Source: Fusobacteriales bacterium
GTDB lineage: Bacteria; Fusobacteriota; Fusobacteriia; Fusobacteriales; Leptotrichiaceae
NCBI GenBank assembly: GCA_031285605.1
Contig: JAITVW010000296.1
Location: forward strand, 1 to 5,858
Reading direction: 5' to 3'
Length of the DNA stretch: 5,858 nucleotides
In this document: positions 1-5,814 of the stretch, piece by piece
How the letters are laid out: every line of letters starts with the position of its first letter
How positions within the stretch are numbered: position 1 is the first letter of the stretch
Position numbers and translations under genes: made by a program
The notes under the pieces: model-generated
What the model saw: the letters and a program-made list of their open reading frames with translations, nothing else
Databases searched by the model: none
What the model was told of the DNA's origin: nothing

Positions 1-396
1 GTAACATATGGAAAAGTGCTTTCCGCACTTCCTTTTACACTGCCTACTGTTACAAGAAATATGACAGGAAGACAGATAGTGGATTTTATAGAACATAATT
101 ATACTGAGGAAAAAAAAGTAAGTCCTGCTTATACTCATGTGAGCGGTATGACTTTTACTGTAGATTTCAGCCGTCCGGCAGGAGCGCGTATGACAGATAT
201 TATGATTAACGGGAAGCCTATAGATATGAATAAAGTTTATGTTTTGGCGTGTAACGAACAAATAAGCGATTTTGGAATCAGAGATATAAAAATAGAAAAA
301 AGTTTTGATATAACAATGGCACAGCTGTTAATAAACTACATAAATAAATATCCGGATATCAAAAATCCTGAAAGCAGAGTTACAATAAAAAAATAA
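1..396 (+). CDS. 5'-nucleotidase family protein, C-terminal part (5' end outside window)
   Basis: The frame is open from base 1, so the gene begins upstream and only its last 131 codons are present; the GTG at 16 is internal. The opening residues V-T-Y-G-K-V-L-S-A-L-P-F match the conserved YGxxxxxLPF segment of the 5'-nucleotidase C-terminal domain. Further on, an 'L-T/M-T-G-x-Q-I' helix and a 'VSGMTFTVDFSRPAGARM..IMINGKPID' region follow family order. These enzymes are usually exported metallophosphoesterases that dephosphorylate nucleotides, the C-terminal domain holding the nucleoside. One oddity: where relatives have N-D/N-x-x-x-x-GG-x-G, this protein has N-E-Q-I-S-D-F-G-I (from codon 85), with no glycine-rich loop. 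The substrate may therefore differ, or the domain may have lost nucleoside binding. The catalytic metal-binding domain is outside the window, so activity cannot be judged. The family call is good; the exact substrate is unknown. Confidence 0.85.
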   Translation, partial: VTYGKVLSALPFTLPTVTRNMTGRQIVDFIEHNYTEEKKVSPAYTHVSGMTFTVDFSRPAGARMTDIMINGKPIDMNKVYVLACNEQISDFGIRDIKIEKSFDITMAQLLINYINKYPDIKNPESRVTIKK

Positions 397-419
397 AATT
401 AAATAATTTTTGTTAATTG

Positions 420-470
420 AAAATATACCTCAAGAGTCAGATGAACATGATGAGAAGAGGTGTATTTTAT
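420..470 (+). terminator. possible rho-independent terminator after the 5'-nucleotidase gene
   Basis: Arms 420-431 (aaaatatacctc) and 457-468 (gaggtgtatttt) can form a 12-bp stem with one G-U pair, enclosing a 25-base loop. The stem starts 24 bases after the stop codon and its 3' arm ends in TTTT followed by ATTATAT. The stem is mostly A-T and the loop is long, so it is weaker than a textbook terminator, but its place is right and no other candidate is visible. Confidence 0.5.
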
Positions 471-678
471 TATATGCGGAAATTTAGGAAGAGAAAATCA
501 TTATATAATAATAAGAAAAATGTTCAAAAATTATATCTGTGAAATGTGCAATATTGCCGGAGATTAATATTTATAAGCACGAAATAATTATACGGAAAAT
601 CCGGAAGTTGACAATCAAAATTAATATAACAAATAAAAACAATTTTTTGAATGTATCTTTTTTTATTAATGTATAAAA
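471..678. other. gene-free AT-rich spacer
   Basis: No open frame with a ribosome site or recognisable protein is seen here on either strand. Short + strand reading stretches (for example about 15 codons from 519) have no supporting signal. A TTGACA at 608-613 has no acceptable -10 box about 17 bases downstream. I see no tRNA, riboswitch or repeat array. Confidence 0.5.
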
Positions 679-707
679 ATGACAAAAAATAAAATTTATG
701 GTATCAT
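679..707 (+). promoter_or_regulatory. promoter of the HNR-repeat gene
   Basis: The -35 box ATGACA (679-684, 5 of 6 consensus bases) is separated by 17 bases from the -10 box TATCAT (702-707, 5 of 6), which is extended by TG at 699-700. Transcription would begin near 713-715, only about 20 bases before the GGAGG at 732. Bases 691-707 recur exactly at 2517-2533, ahead of the AddB-like gene. Confidence 0.65.
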
Positions 708-731
708 TATATATATTTATTAGAATATAAT

Positions 732-736
732 GGAGG
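732..736 (+). promoter_or_regulatory. ribosome binding site fixing the start at 745
   Basis: GGAGG lies 8 bases before ATG 745. An upstream in-frame ATG at 730 overlaps this site and has no ribosome site of its own in the short leader, so 745 is the better start. A third in-frame ATG at 751 is less well spaced. Confidence 0.75.
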
Positions 737-744
737 AAAAAAGA

Positions 745-1557
745 ATGGCAATGCGAGTGGATGAGAAAAAACAAAAAGAAAAAATAAAAATTCAAATGTC
801 AGATTTTCTAAAGAAATATAAAAGAAGACCGACCAAACATGAATATTATAATAGATATAATTTATCATGTCCGAGAACGATAAAAAAATATTATGGAAGT
901 ATAGATAATCTATTGAGAGAGTGCGGCGAACATGTACCGATAACGATAAGAGAAGTAACAAGAGAAGATATAATAAGGCAGATAAAAGATTTTTATAAAA
1001 GGGAAGGAAGACTTCCGAAAAAGGAAGAATTTATATTGTCGAATGATTTACCGACAATACAGCACATAAAGAAATATTTCAGAGGAATAACAGAAGCAAA
1101 GATAGCCTCAGGCTTTAATGTATCAGATAGAACAAAAGAAATTACAGAAGAAGAAGTAATAAAAGCAATACAAAATTTTCATGAACAAAATGAGAGATTA
1201 CCTAATAAAAATGAAATAAAAGCACAATATGGATTTCCATCAATAAATAAGGTAAAAGCACTGTTTGGAAGTTTGAGATTTGCTTATGAAGCAGCAGGAT
1301 TTAAAACAAGTTTTAGAGTAAATAAATATGAAAAAATAGAAGTGGAAAGTTTGGTAGTGGAAAAATATAAAGAAAAAGGCAGAAGACTGACTTTTAAGGA
1401 AATAAATGAAGATAAGGAATTACCGACTTACAGAACAGTCTGTAATATATTGAGAAAACAAAAGTTATCGGAGATGTGGGATTATCTGGAGGAAAAATAC
1501 AGGCTGAAGAGGTATATAAACAGAAAAGAGAGCAGAAAGCTCATTAAAAAGGTATAA
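745..1557 (+). CDS. four-repeat homing-endonuclease-associated repeat (HNR) protein without a nuclease domain
   Basis: This 270-residue protein is built almost entirely of four copies of a roughly 55-residue unit at about residues 13-64, 72-126, 134-187 and 198-251. Each unit reads as an amphipathic helix, a 'GRLPxKxE' turn (KRRPTKHEY, GRLPKKEEF, ERLPNKNEI, GRRLTFKEI), a 'LPTxxxIKKYFGS' helix-turn-helix-like part, then 'A..A.GF'. This is the pattern of the homing-endonuclease-associated repeat (HNH_repeat, PF18780), a small DNA-binding fold often attached to HNH or LAGLIDADG enzymes. Here no HNH, GIY-YIG or LAGLIDADG motif is visible. The protein is lysine/arginine-rich and lacks a signal peptide or membrane segment, so a cytoplasmic DNA-binding role is inferred. 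The fourth repeat is the most divergent (no FGS, no AGF). The gene has its own promoter and is followed directly by decayed coding sequence. A regulator or an orphaned targeting arm of a mobile enzyme are both possible. Confidence 0.75.
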   Translation: MAMRVDEKKQKEKIKIQMSDFLKKYKRRPTKHEYYNRYNLSCPRTIKKYYGSIDNLLRECGEHVPITIREVTREDIIRQIKDFYKREGRLPKKEEFILSNDLPTIQHIKKYFRGITEAKIASGFNVSDRTKEITEEEVIKAIQNFHEQNERLPNKNEIKAQYGFPSINKVKALFGSLRFAYEAAGFKTSFRVNKYEKIEVESLVVEKYKEKGRRLTFKEINEDKELPTYRTVCNILRKQKLSEMWDYLEEKYRLKRYINRKESRKLIKKV

Positions 1558-1560
1558 ATC

Positions 1561-1859
1561 GAACAAATAAAAGATTTCACATAAAATTCATATCAAGAAC
1601 ATGGATATTATGAAATTTGTTTTTGGAATAAAGAAAATAAAACATATCCATTAGACAAAGTGTCAGGAATGATAGAAAAAGCAACAAGCTATTTTAGATA
1701 AACTAAAAAAAAGATAATAAGTTTAGTGGTGATAAGCCTTCATTGATTAGTATGCAATTTTTTAGAAAAGTCTGTAATTGCAGGATCAAGAGTTAAATAT
1801 CCTGTTTAGAATAGATAAAATATATAGAAAAAAAGCTTGAAGAGGAAACAGATAAATAA
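1561..1859 (+). pseudogene. frameshifted remnant of an unrecognised gene of about 95 codons
   Basis: No single frame is open, but protein-like pieces join in order. Frame 1 reads from 1585 to TAA 1699 (QEHGYYEICFWNKENK, then KVSGMIEKATSYFR). Frame 3 then reads KKDNKFSGDKPSLISMQ (from 1707). Frame 1 resumes with LEKSVIAGSRVKYPV (to TAG 1807), then frame 2 gives RIDKIYRK, and frame 3 gives KLEEETDK with TAA at 1857-1859. The switches fall at short runs: A8 at 1705-1712, T6 at 1758-1763, T3 at 1805-1807 and A7 at 1828-1834; TAA at 1582 and 1699 would be in-frame nonsense codons, each one change from CAA. The final stop lies just before the terminator at 1867, as expected for a former gene. The 5' end abuts the HNR stop codon and no start is visible, so it is probably also truncated. 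I do not recognise the family. The reconstruction is inference; the coding-like character is moderately clear. Confidence 0.55.
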
Positions 1860-1866
1860 AATTTAT

Positions 1867-1902
1867 GGATAGCATTATTAATTTGATGTTATCCTTTTTT
1901 TT
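1867..1902 (+). terminator. rho-independent terminator
   Basis: GGATAGCAT (1867-1875) pairs with ATGTTATCC (1886-1894), 9 bp including one G-U pair, around a 10-base loop, followed immediately by eight T residues (1895-1902). It would end transcripts from the HNR gene and the decayed gene behind it. Confidence 0.85.
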
Positions 1903-1918
1903 CATTTTATACTCTTAA

Positions 1919-2081
1919 AATTTCAATGTAGAAGGAACTTTTCAGCAAAGTTGTGCTATTTGCAGGGGTAACATGTAAAAGCAGATAAAATAAACTTTGA
2001 TGCCGGAAGAAATCTGAGTATAATATCTTATGAAATATAAAAATTGTAAACCTAAATTATGATGTAACAATTGAAAATTAA
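1919..2081 (+). pseudogene. short remnant of a haemagglutinin-repeat (filamentous haemagglutinin/CdiA-like) gene
   Basis: The frame at 1981-2037 encodes ADKINFDAGRNLSIISYE, which closely fits the 'A..I..DAG.NL.I.S' unit of filamentous-haemagglutinin-type repeats, the beta-helix stalk of secreted adhesins and contact-dependent toxins. Immediately upstream, another frame reads NFNVEGTFQQ; 'AIAG.NVKAD' is regained only if single bases near 1960 and 1970-1974 are ignored. Downstream, a third frame gives NLNYDVTIEN, ending at TAA 2079. So about 50 codons of a protein normally a thousand or more residues long survive, with several frameshifts, no start, no signal peptide and no toxin domain. It cannot be functional. 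It may be what recombination left of a larger adhesin or toxin locus. The family assignment rests on one 18-residue block, so it is likely but not certain. Confidence 0.6.
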
Positions 2082-2275
2082 GAGTTTCAGACATATTTTT
2101 ATAAAACATACAGATAAAAACTTTATAAATAATGTAAAATAAAGGTTTTATAGCGTAATTAGTTTACAAAATATAAGAAAAAATAATATTTGTAAATAAA
2201 ATACAAATGATTCATTTAAAAACAATTTGTTGATAATATGTGAAATATGGACTATACCACTAAAATAGCCGGTAA
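2082..2275. repeat. gene-free AT-rich stretch with two inverted repeats
   Basis: No reading frame looks coding here. Two hairpins can form. ATAAAAACTTTAT (2114-2126) pairs with ATAAAGGTTTTAT (2139-2151) at 12 of 13 positions around a 12-base loop. ATTTGTA (2188-2194) pairs perfectly with TACAAAT (2202-2208) around 7 bases. Neither is followed by a T run, so they are not ordinary terminators. In sequence this AT-rich, such palindromes may be chance. Confidence 0.35.
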
Positions 2276-2305
2276 ATTTACTATGAGGATGAGGAATGTG
2301 AAAAA

Positions 2306-2554
2306 ATGTATAATATAGATACTTTAAATAAAAAGTTTGATGAAATAGAACAGGAATTTGGAAGAAAAGGCAAAGGTTTTCTAAAGATACAGAGATATAT
2401 GAGGTATACAGATTTAGAATGATACCGGAATTTTTGAAAAAATAAAAGAAAACACAGGGAACTTTCTGAGATAATTGAATTTTATCACAGGAAGTTTTTT
2501 GGTGTTATATTTTGGGAAAATTTATGGTATCATGTATGTAATACTTATAAATGA
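2306..2554 (+). pseudogene. 82-codon unrecognised gene broken by two homopolymer frameshifts
   Basis: Frame 2 starts at ATG 2306 (MYNIDTLNKKFDEIEQ, then EFGRKGKGF) and would stop at TGA 2420. Frame 1 continues in a protein-like way as SKDTEIYEVYRFRMIPEFLK and stops at TAA 2443. Frame 2 is then open again as NKRKHRELSEIIEFYHRK, followed by FFGVIFWENLWYHVCNTYK, ending at TGA 2552. One added T in the run at 2377-2380 and one removed A from the run at 2437-2442 restore a single 82-residue charged and aromatic-rich product. GAGG motifs at 2285 and 2291 may be a weak ribosome site. The 3' end contains the promoter of the next gene. No family is recognised. It could be a decayed gene, a phase-variable gene, or a base-calling error at homopolymers. 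Confidence 0.5.
2505..2533 (+). promoter_or_regulatory. extended -10 promoter of the AddB-like/Nudix unit
   Basis: TATCAT (2528-2533) is preceded by TGG (2525-2527), an extended -10 element. The -35 position 17 bases upstream holds TTATAT (2505-2510), a poor match, so recognition would rely on the TG extension. Bases 2517-2533 are identical to 691-707 in the other promoter of this window. The transcript would have a leader of about 50 bases before ATG 2590. Confidence 0.5.
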
Positions 2555-2589
2555 AATTTCAATAAATTCACTGTTATACAGGAGATGTA

Positions 2590-5151
2590 ATGATAATAAG
2601 CAATATAGAATATTTTGGAGATTTTTCAAAATATATGAATAGAAAGAATACAGTATTTGTTTTTTCCAGTCCTTCAGATAAATCAGAGTTTGAGAAATTA
2701 TATAAAAGTGAAGACATTGTGAGCGAAAATTTATTTATATATATGGGCGAACTCAGGGAAAAGCTGTTTTATACTGATAAGGTAGTACTAAAAGAGGAGA
2801 AAGAGCAGATATTATTTTATGAAATACTTGATGAGAGAGAAAGAGACTTTTTTAAGATAGAAAATTATTTTGATTCTATTGATATAGCCTCTTCATTTTT
2901 AAATTTTTATAAAGAATTAAAAGAGTGGGGTATAAACAAGCTCATCCTGAAAAGTGAAAATAAAAGAAAGGTTTATGAACTTCTTGAAGGAATGAAGGCG
3001 AAATATGAAAAAAAACTTTTGGAATTAGATTACACAAATAAACTTTTTCTTGAAAGTCTGGAAAATTTTAATACTTTATTTTTAAAAGGATATAATGACG
3101 TAATCTTTGTTAATCATTTTAATTTTACTGCTTTTGAGAAAGAAATAGCCGGAAAGCTTGATGGAGAATTTTCAGTGGAAATAGTAAACCAGATAAATGA
3201 AGAGGATTATGACAACACTGAGCTGAAAATAAAAAAGGCAGAAATGATTTTTGATAAAGATAAGGAAGTAACATTATACAGAAGTGATAATGAAATATTA
3301 AATGTTTTTGATATTCTTGAGAGAAATAAAAATCTGGAAAATCTGAATCTTCTCGTTCCTGATTTGGAAAATGAGATTTATTTTAATTTATTATCACAGA
3401 GTAAAGCAAAGGTAAAAAGTAAGATTTATCTTAAAAATACAAGATTTTACACTTTTTTTAAATATATTCTGGAGCTTTTGGAAAGTAAGGAAACGCATAC
3501 TGAAAATTTTAACATAAATCTAAAAAAATTCAGAAATGCGATATCTAATAAGGTGTTTGCAGATTATTATAAAATAGACGTTTTTTTCATTGAAACAATA
3601 GATAAAATAATACAATATGACTATATTTATATAACCAGAAATCTGATAAACCATCTGAATTTAAGTGAAATTTTCAGAGAAAAAATGTCAGGAATATTTT
3701 CTGATTTGGAAAGTATGTTTAATACGGAAAATTTTCTTCAGGTTCTCGGAGCAATGGAAAAATTTAATAAATCAATACTGCTGGATAACAGATTTACTGA
3801 TGATCTTGATAAGTATTATGAGGCTCTGAATGAGATAGAGGCAATAGAAAAGCTGAAAATACACAGAGACTGGGAAAGCTATTTTAAGCCGAACGGTGCC
3901 AATTTTTTGAAAATAATACTGAAATACTTTGATTTTAAAGAAGTAACATTAAATATAAAAGAGGATTCGCAGGAAATAACACTTGATGATTTTAAAAGCT
4001 ACAGAAATGAAGAAAAGGAAAAGATAGTACTTTTTAATATTCATGAAAAAAATCTTTATGATATAAATGAGAATCTTTTTTTTCTCGGGGAAAGAGAACG
4101 TGAGGCGAACGGGCTTCCCGGTATAGAAGAATTAAAAAAAATAGAAAAATTCAGGATTTTCAGATTTTTGAACAGTGCAAAAGTTATAGATATATATTCT
4201 TTGGAAATACAGGATCAGAATATTTTTGTAAGCTCGCTTGCCGAAGAAATAAGAATGGAAAATAATCTGAAATTTAATGAGATTATGTTCAATGAATCAA
4301 ATATAGAAAGTATTCTTAAAGAGATATTTGATGAGAAGAAAATAGAGTATAAAGGAAGCAGGGATGATACTTTGTATAAATCCGGACCCGGGAGTGAATT
4401 AAAAATAGGGGCTTATGATTTCAGGGATTTGAGGGAATGTCATTACAGATTTTATCTGAAAAAAATGATTGGTCTGAAGGAATTCACGGAGCCGCAGGAA
4501 AAAATAACCTCGAAGTCTCTGGGGATACTTATACATGAGGTATTTGAAAAAATGTCGGCTATTCAGAAAGAAAAAATCATGAATAATCTGAAATTTGATA
4601 TAAACACCACAGAAGTAGAAAAGACTGTAAAGAATGTAATAAAAAACGAGTCTGAAAAGATATCGGAGAAGTATGGTAATTATTACGAAGAAATTATATT
4701 TCCGATAGTTACTGAGAGTGTTGCAGTATTTTTTAAGAGTATTGAGAAAAAAATAAAAGACGAAATAATAGTTTTTGAGCCTGAATTTAAGAAAGAAAGA
4801 CAGATAACGGACAATGTAAAGATTGTAGGAAAGCTGGATCTGCTTATAGAAACAGAAAAAGAGCATTTTATCATTGATTTTAAATCAGGAAAAGGGAAGC
4901 TGGGACAGCTTTATTTTTATTCAAATTTGATTTATGAAAATGAAAGTGCGGAAAAAATAATTTATAATGTTTTGGATATGAGCTTTGAAGATAAGGATGA
5001 CGGAAAAGAATTCTTAACCTTGAGTGATATGAAAGAGGTAATAGATGACTTTGAGAAATCGGATAAATACAGGAGAACAGACGATCCGAAGAATTGCCGT
5101 TTTTGTGAGTACAGGGAAGTATGCAGAATGAGATATGATAATATGAAATAG
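2590..5151 (+). CDS. AddB/RexB-like PD-(D/E)XK nuclease with iron-sulphur cysteines
   Basis: This 853-residue protein belongs to the AddB/RexB group: an inactive helicase-like N-terminal part followed by a RecB-type nuclease that processes broken DNA ends for recombination. The start has AGGAG at 2580-2584, 5 bases before ATG. The nuclease core is complete: H649 (in LIHEVFEKM), D750 (in GKLDLLIE), D763-F-K765, and Q773-LYF-Y777 (QxxxY motif). Four cysteines, C617 and C836-x2-C839-x5-C845, have the spacing of the [4Fe-4S] 'staple' known from AddB, AdnB and Cas4. Where ATP-binding AddB proteins have a Walker A near the N terminus, this one has VFVFSSPSDKSE (residues 22-33) with no GK[ST], so it should not hydrolyse ATP, as in RexB. 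It is about 250-300 residues shorter than Bacillus AddB. The usual partner AddA helicase-nuclease is not next to it; a Nudix gene follows instead. It probably acts in the cytoplasm with an AddA encoded elsewhere, though a stand-alone nuclease is possible. Confidence 0.8.
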   Translation: MIISNIEYFGDFSKYMNRKNTVFVFSSPSDKSEFEKLYKSEDIVSENLFIYMGELREKLFYTDKVVLKEEKEQILFYEILDERERDFFKIENYFDSIDIASSFLNFYKELKEWGINKLILKSENKRKVYELLEGMKAKYEKKLLELDYTNKLFLESLENFNTLFLKGYNDVIFVNHFNFTAFEKEIAGKLDGEFSVEIVNQINEEDYDNTELKIKKAEMIFDKDKEVTLYRSDNEILNVFDILERNKNLENLNLLVPDLENEIYFNLLSQSKAKVKSKIYLKNTRFYTFFKYILELLESKETHTENFNINLKKFRNAISNKVFADYYKIDVFFIETIDKIIQYDYIYITRNLINHLNLSEIFREKMSGIFSDLESMFNTENFLQVLGAMEKFNKSILLDNRFTDDLDKYYEALNEIEAIEKLKIHRDWESYFKPNGANFLKIILKYFDFKEVTLNIKEDSQEITLDDFKSYRNEEKEKIVLFNIHEKNLYDINENLFFLGEREREANGLPGIEELKKIEKFRIFRFLNSAKVIDIYSLEIQDQNIFVSSLAEEIRMENNLKFNEIMFNESNIESILKEIFDEKKIEYKGSRDDTLYKSGPGSELKIGAYDFRDLRECHYRFYLKKMIGLKEFTEPQEKITSKSLGILIHEVFEKMSAIQKEKIMNNLKFDINTTEVEKTVKNVIKNESEKISEKYGNYYEEIIFPIVTESVAVFFKSIEKKIKDEIIVFEPEFKKERQITDNVKIVGKLDLLIETEKEHFIIDFKSGKGKLGQLYFYSNLIYENESAEKIIYNVLDMSFEDKDDGKEFLTLSDMKEVIDDFEKSDKYRRTDDPKNCRFCEYREVCRMRYDNMK

Positions 5152-5164
5152 AAAATAAATAAAA

Positions 5165-5170
5165 AAGGAG
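5165..5170 (+). promoter_or_regulatory. ribosome binding site for the TTG start at 5181
   Basis: AAGGAG ends 10 bases before TTG 5181. No ATG lies in frame near it; the first in-frame ATG (5229) would remove the first beta-strand of the Nudix fold, so TTG is the likely start. Confidence 0.7.
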
Positions 5171-5180
5171 CTGGAAAATA

Positions 5181-5645
5181 TTGAAATTAGCAACTCTTTG
5201 TTATATAAAAAAAGACGGAAAAACGCTTATGCTTCACAGAACAAAAAAGAAAAATGATATGCATGAAGGAAAATGGGTAGGAGTAGGCGGAAAGATAGAA
5301 AAAGGGGAATCACCGGAAGAATGTGCGGTAAGGGAAGTTTTTGAGGAAACAGGACTGAAGGCAGAGGAACTAAAATTACGGGGACTGCTTACATTTCCGG
5401 ATTTTAATAATAGTGAGGACTGGTATGGTTATCTGTATGTAGTGGAAAAATTTTCCGGAGAGATTATTGAATCTCCGGAAGGAGATCTGAAATGGGTAGA
5501 GGACAGCAGGCTTTTTGCTCTGGATATGTGGGAGGGCGATGAGCTTTTTATGAGATGGATGATGGAAGACAGAATGTTTTCAGCCAAATTTGTGTATGAT
5601 GAAAATGAAAAAATGAAGGATTACAGTGTTACTTTTTATGATTAA
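5181..5645 (+). CDS. Nudix hydrolase, MutT/MutX (8-oxo-dGTP diphosphatase) type
   Basis: The 154-residue product carries a complete Nudix box at residues 37-59: G37-x5-E43-x7-R51-E52-V-F-E55-E56-T-G58-L59, the Mg-binding site that hydrolyses nucleoside diphosphates linked to another group. The flanking sequence is of the MTH1/MutX kind: an N-terminal 'LCYI..DG..LMLHRTKKKNDMHEGKW' block, the 'WVGVGGKIEKGE' entry to the box, and a C-terminal 'WEGDELFMRWM.ED..FSAKFVY' with 'DYSVTFY' close to the end. The inferred job is removal of oxidised purine nucleotides such as 8-oxo-dGTP from the pool, which prevents mutation; other NTP substrates cannot be excluded. It starts at TTG, suggesting modest translation. 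It lies 29 bases after the AddB-like gene with no promoter or terminator between, so the two are probably co-transcribed, linking DNA-end repair and nucleotide clean-up. Length is normal for the family. Confidence 0.88.
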   Translation: MKLATLCYIKKDGKTLMLHRTKKKNDMHEGKWVGVGGKIEKGESPEECAVREVFEETGLKAEELKLRGLLTFPDFNNSEDWYGYLYVVEKFSGEIIESPEGDLKWVEDSRLFALDMWEGDELFMRWMMEDRMFSAKFVYDENEKMKDYSVTFYD

Positions 5646-5670
5646 TTGTTATATTAAAGACTGGAAGTTA

Positions 5671-5699
5671 TTGACATTAAACAAAATAAATTATATAAT
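5671..5699 (+). promoter_or_regulatory. perfect consensus sigma-70-type promoter
   Basis: TTGACA (5671-5676) and TATAAT (5694-5699) are both exact and exactly 17 bases apart. Transcription should start near 5706. It is by far the best promoter in the window and serves the gene beginning at 5815. No clear terminator separates it from the Nudix gene, so read-through is possible. Confidence 0.85.
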
Positions 5700-5705
5700 G
5701 AAAAA

Positions 5706-5814
5706 AGCAATATCTTGAAATAATAATATAAATATAGGGAACCTTATAATTAAATTAATATTTTAAAGATGTTGTTTTTTTTAAAATCAAGAGATGAAAT
5801 GGCGGAGGAAAATT
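5706..5814 (+). promoter_or_regulatory. untranslated leader of about 108 bases with possible hairpins
   Basis: The stretch between the predicted transcription start and ATG 5815 holds an imperfect palindrome, TATAGG (5733-5738) with CCTTATA (5742-5748), and perfect 8-base arms ATTTTAAA (5760-5767) and TTTAAAAT (5780-5787). Just before the second arm is a run of eight T. I recognise no known riboswitch core. The palindromes could be an operator or an attenuator-like structure, or chance in AT-rich DNA. Confidence 0.3.

Noticed and set aside
608..636. TTGACA that might be a -35 box
   Set aside because: The sequence 16-18 bases downstream does not resemble a -10 box, and a better promoter lies at 679-707.
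730..744. Start of the HNR protein at the upstream ATG 730
   Set aside because: The ATG overlaps the GGAGG that serves ATG 745 and has no ribosome site of its own.
571..961. Overlapping minus-strand open frames at 571-795 and 707-961
   Set aside because: Their products are runs of F, L, I and S typical of the complement of lysine-rich coding DNA, no ribosome site precedes them, and they lie over the promoter and start of the HNR gene.
1585..2081. Programmed frameshifting or transcript slippage to express the broken genes
   Set aside because: Some changes fall at short runs such as T3 at 1805-1807, which slip poorly, and several are needed in a row; decay explains them more simply. Only the two-change gene at 2306-2554 remains a fair candidate.
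4399..4874. Minus-strand open frames at 4399-4866 and 4683-4874
   Set aside because: They lie entirely inside the nuclease domain of the AddB-like gene, whose motifs are clear, and their low-complexity aromatic products look like antisense shadows.
5760..5787. Terminator formed by ATTTTAAA and TTTAAAAT with a T run
   Set aside because: The stem is entirely A-T and the T run precedes the 3' arm instead of following it, so it does not fit rho-independent termination.
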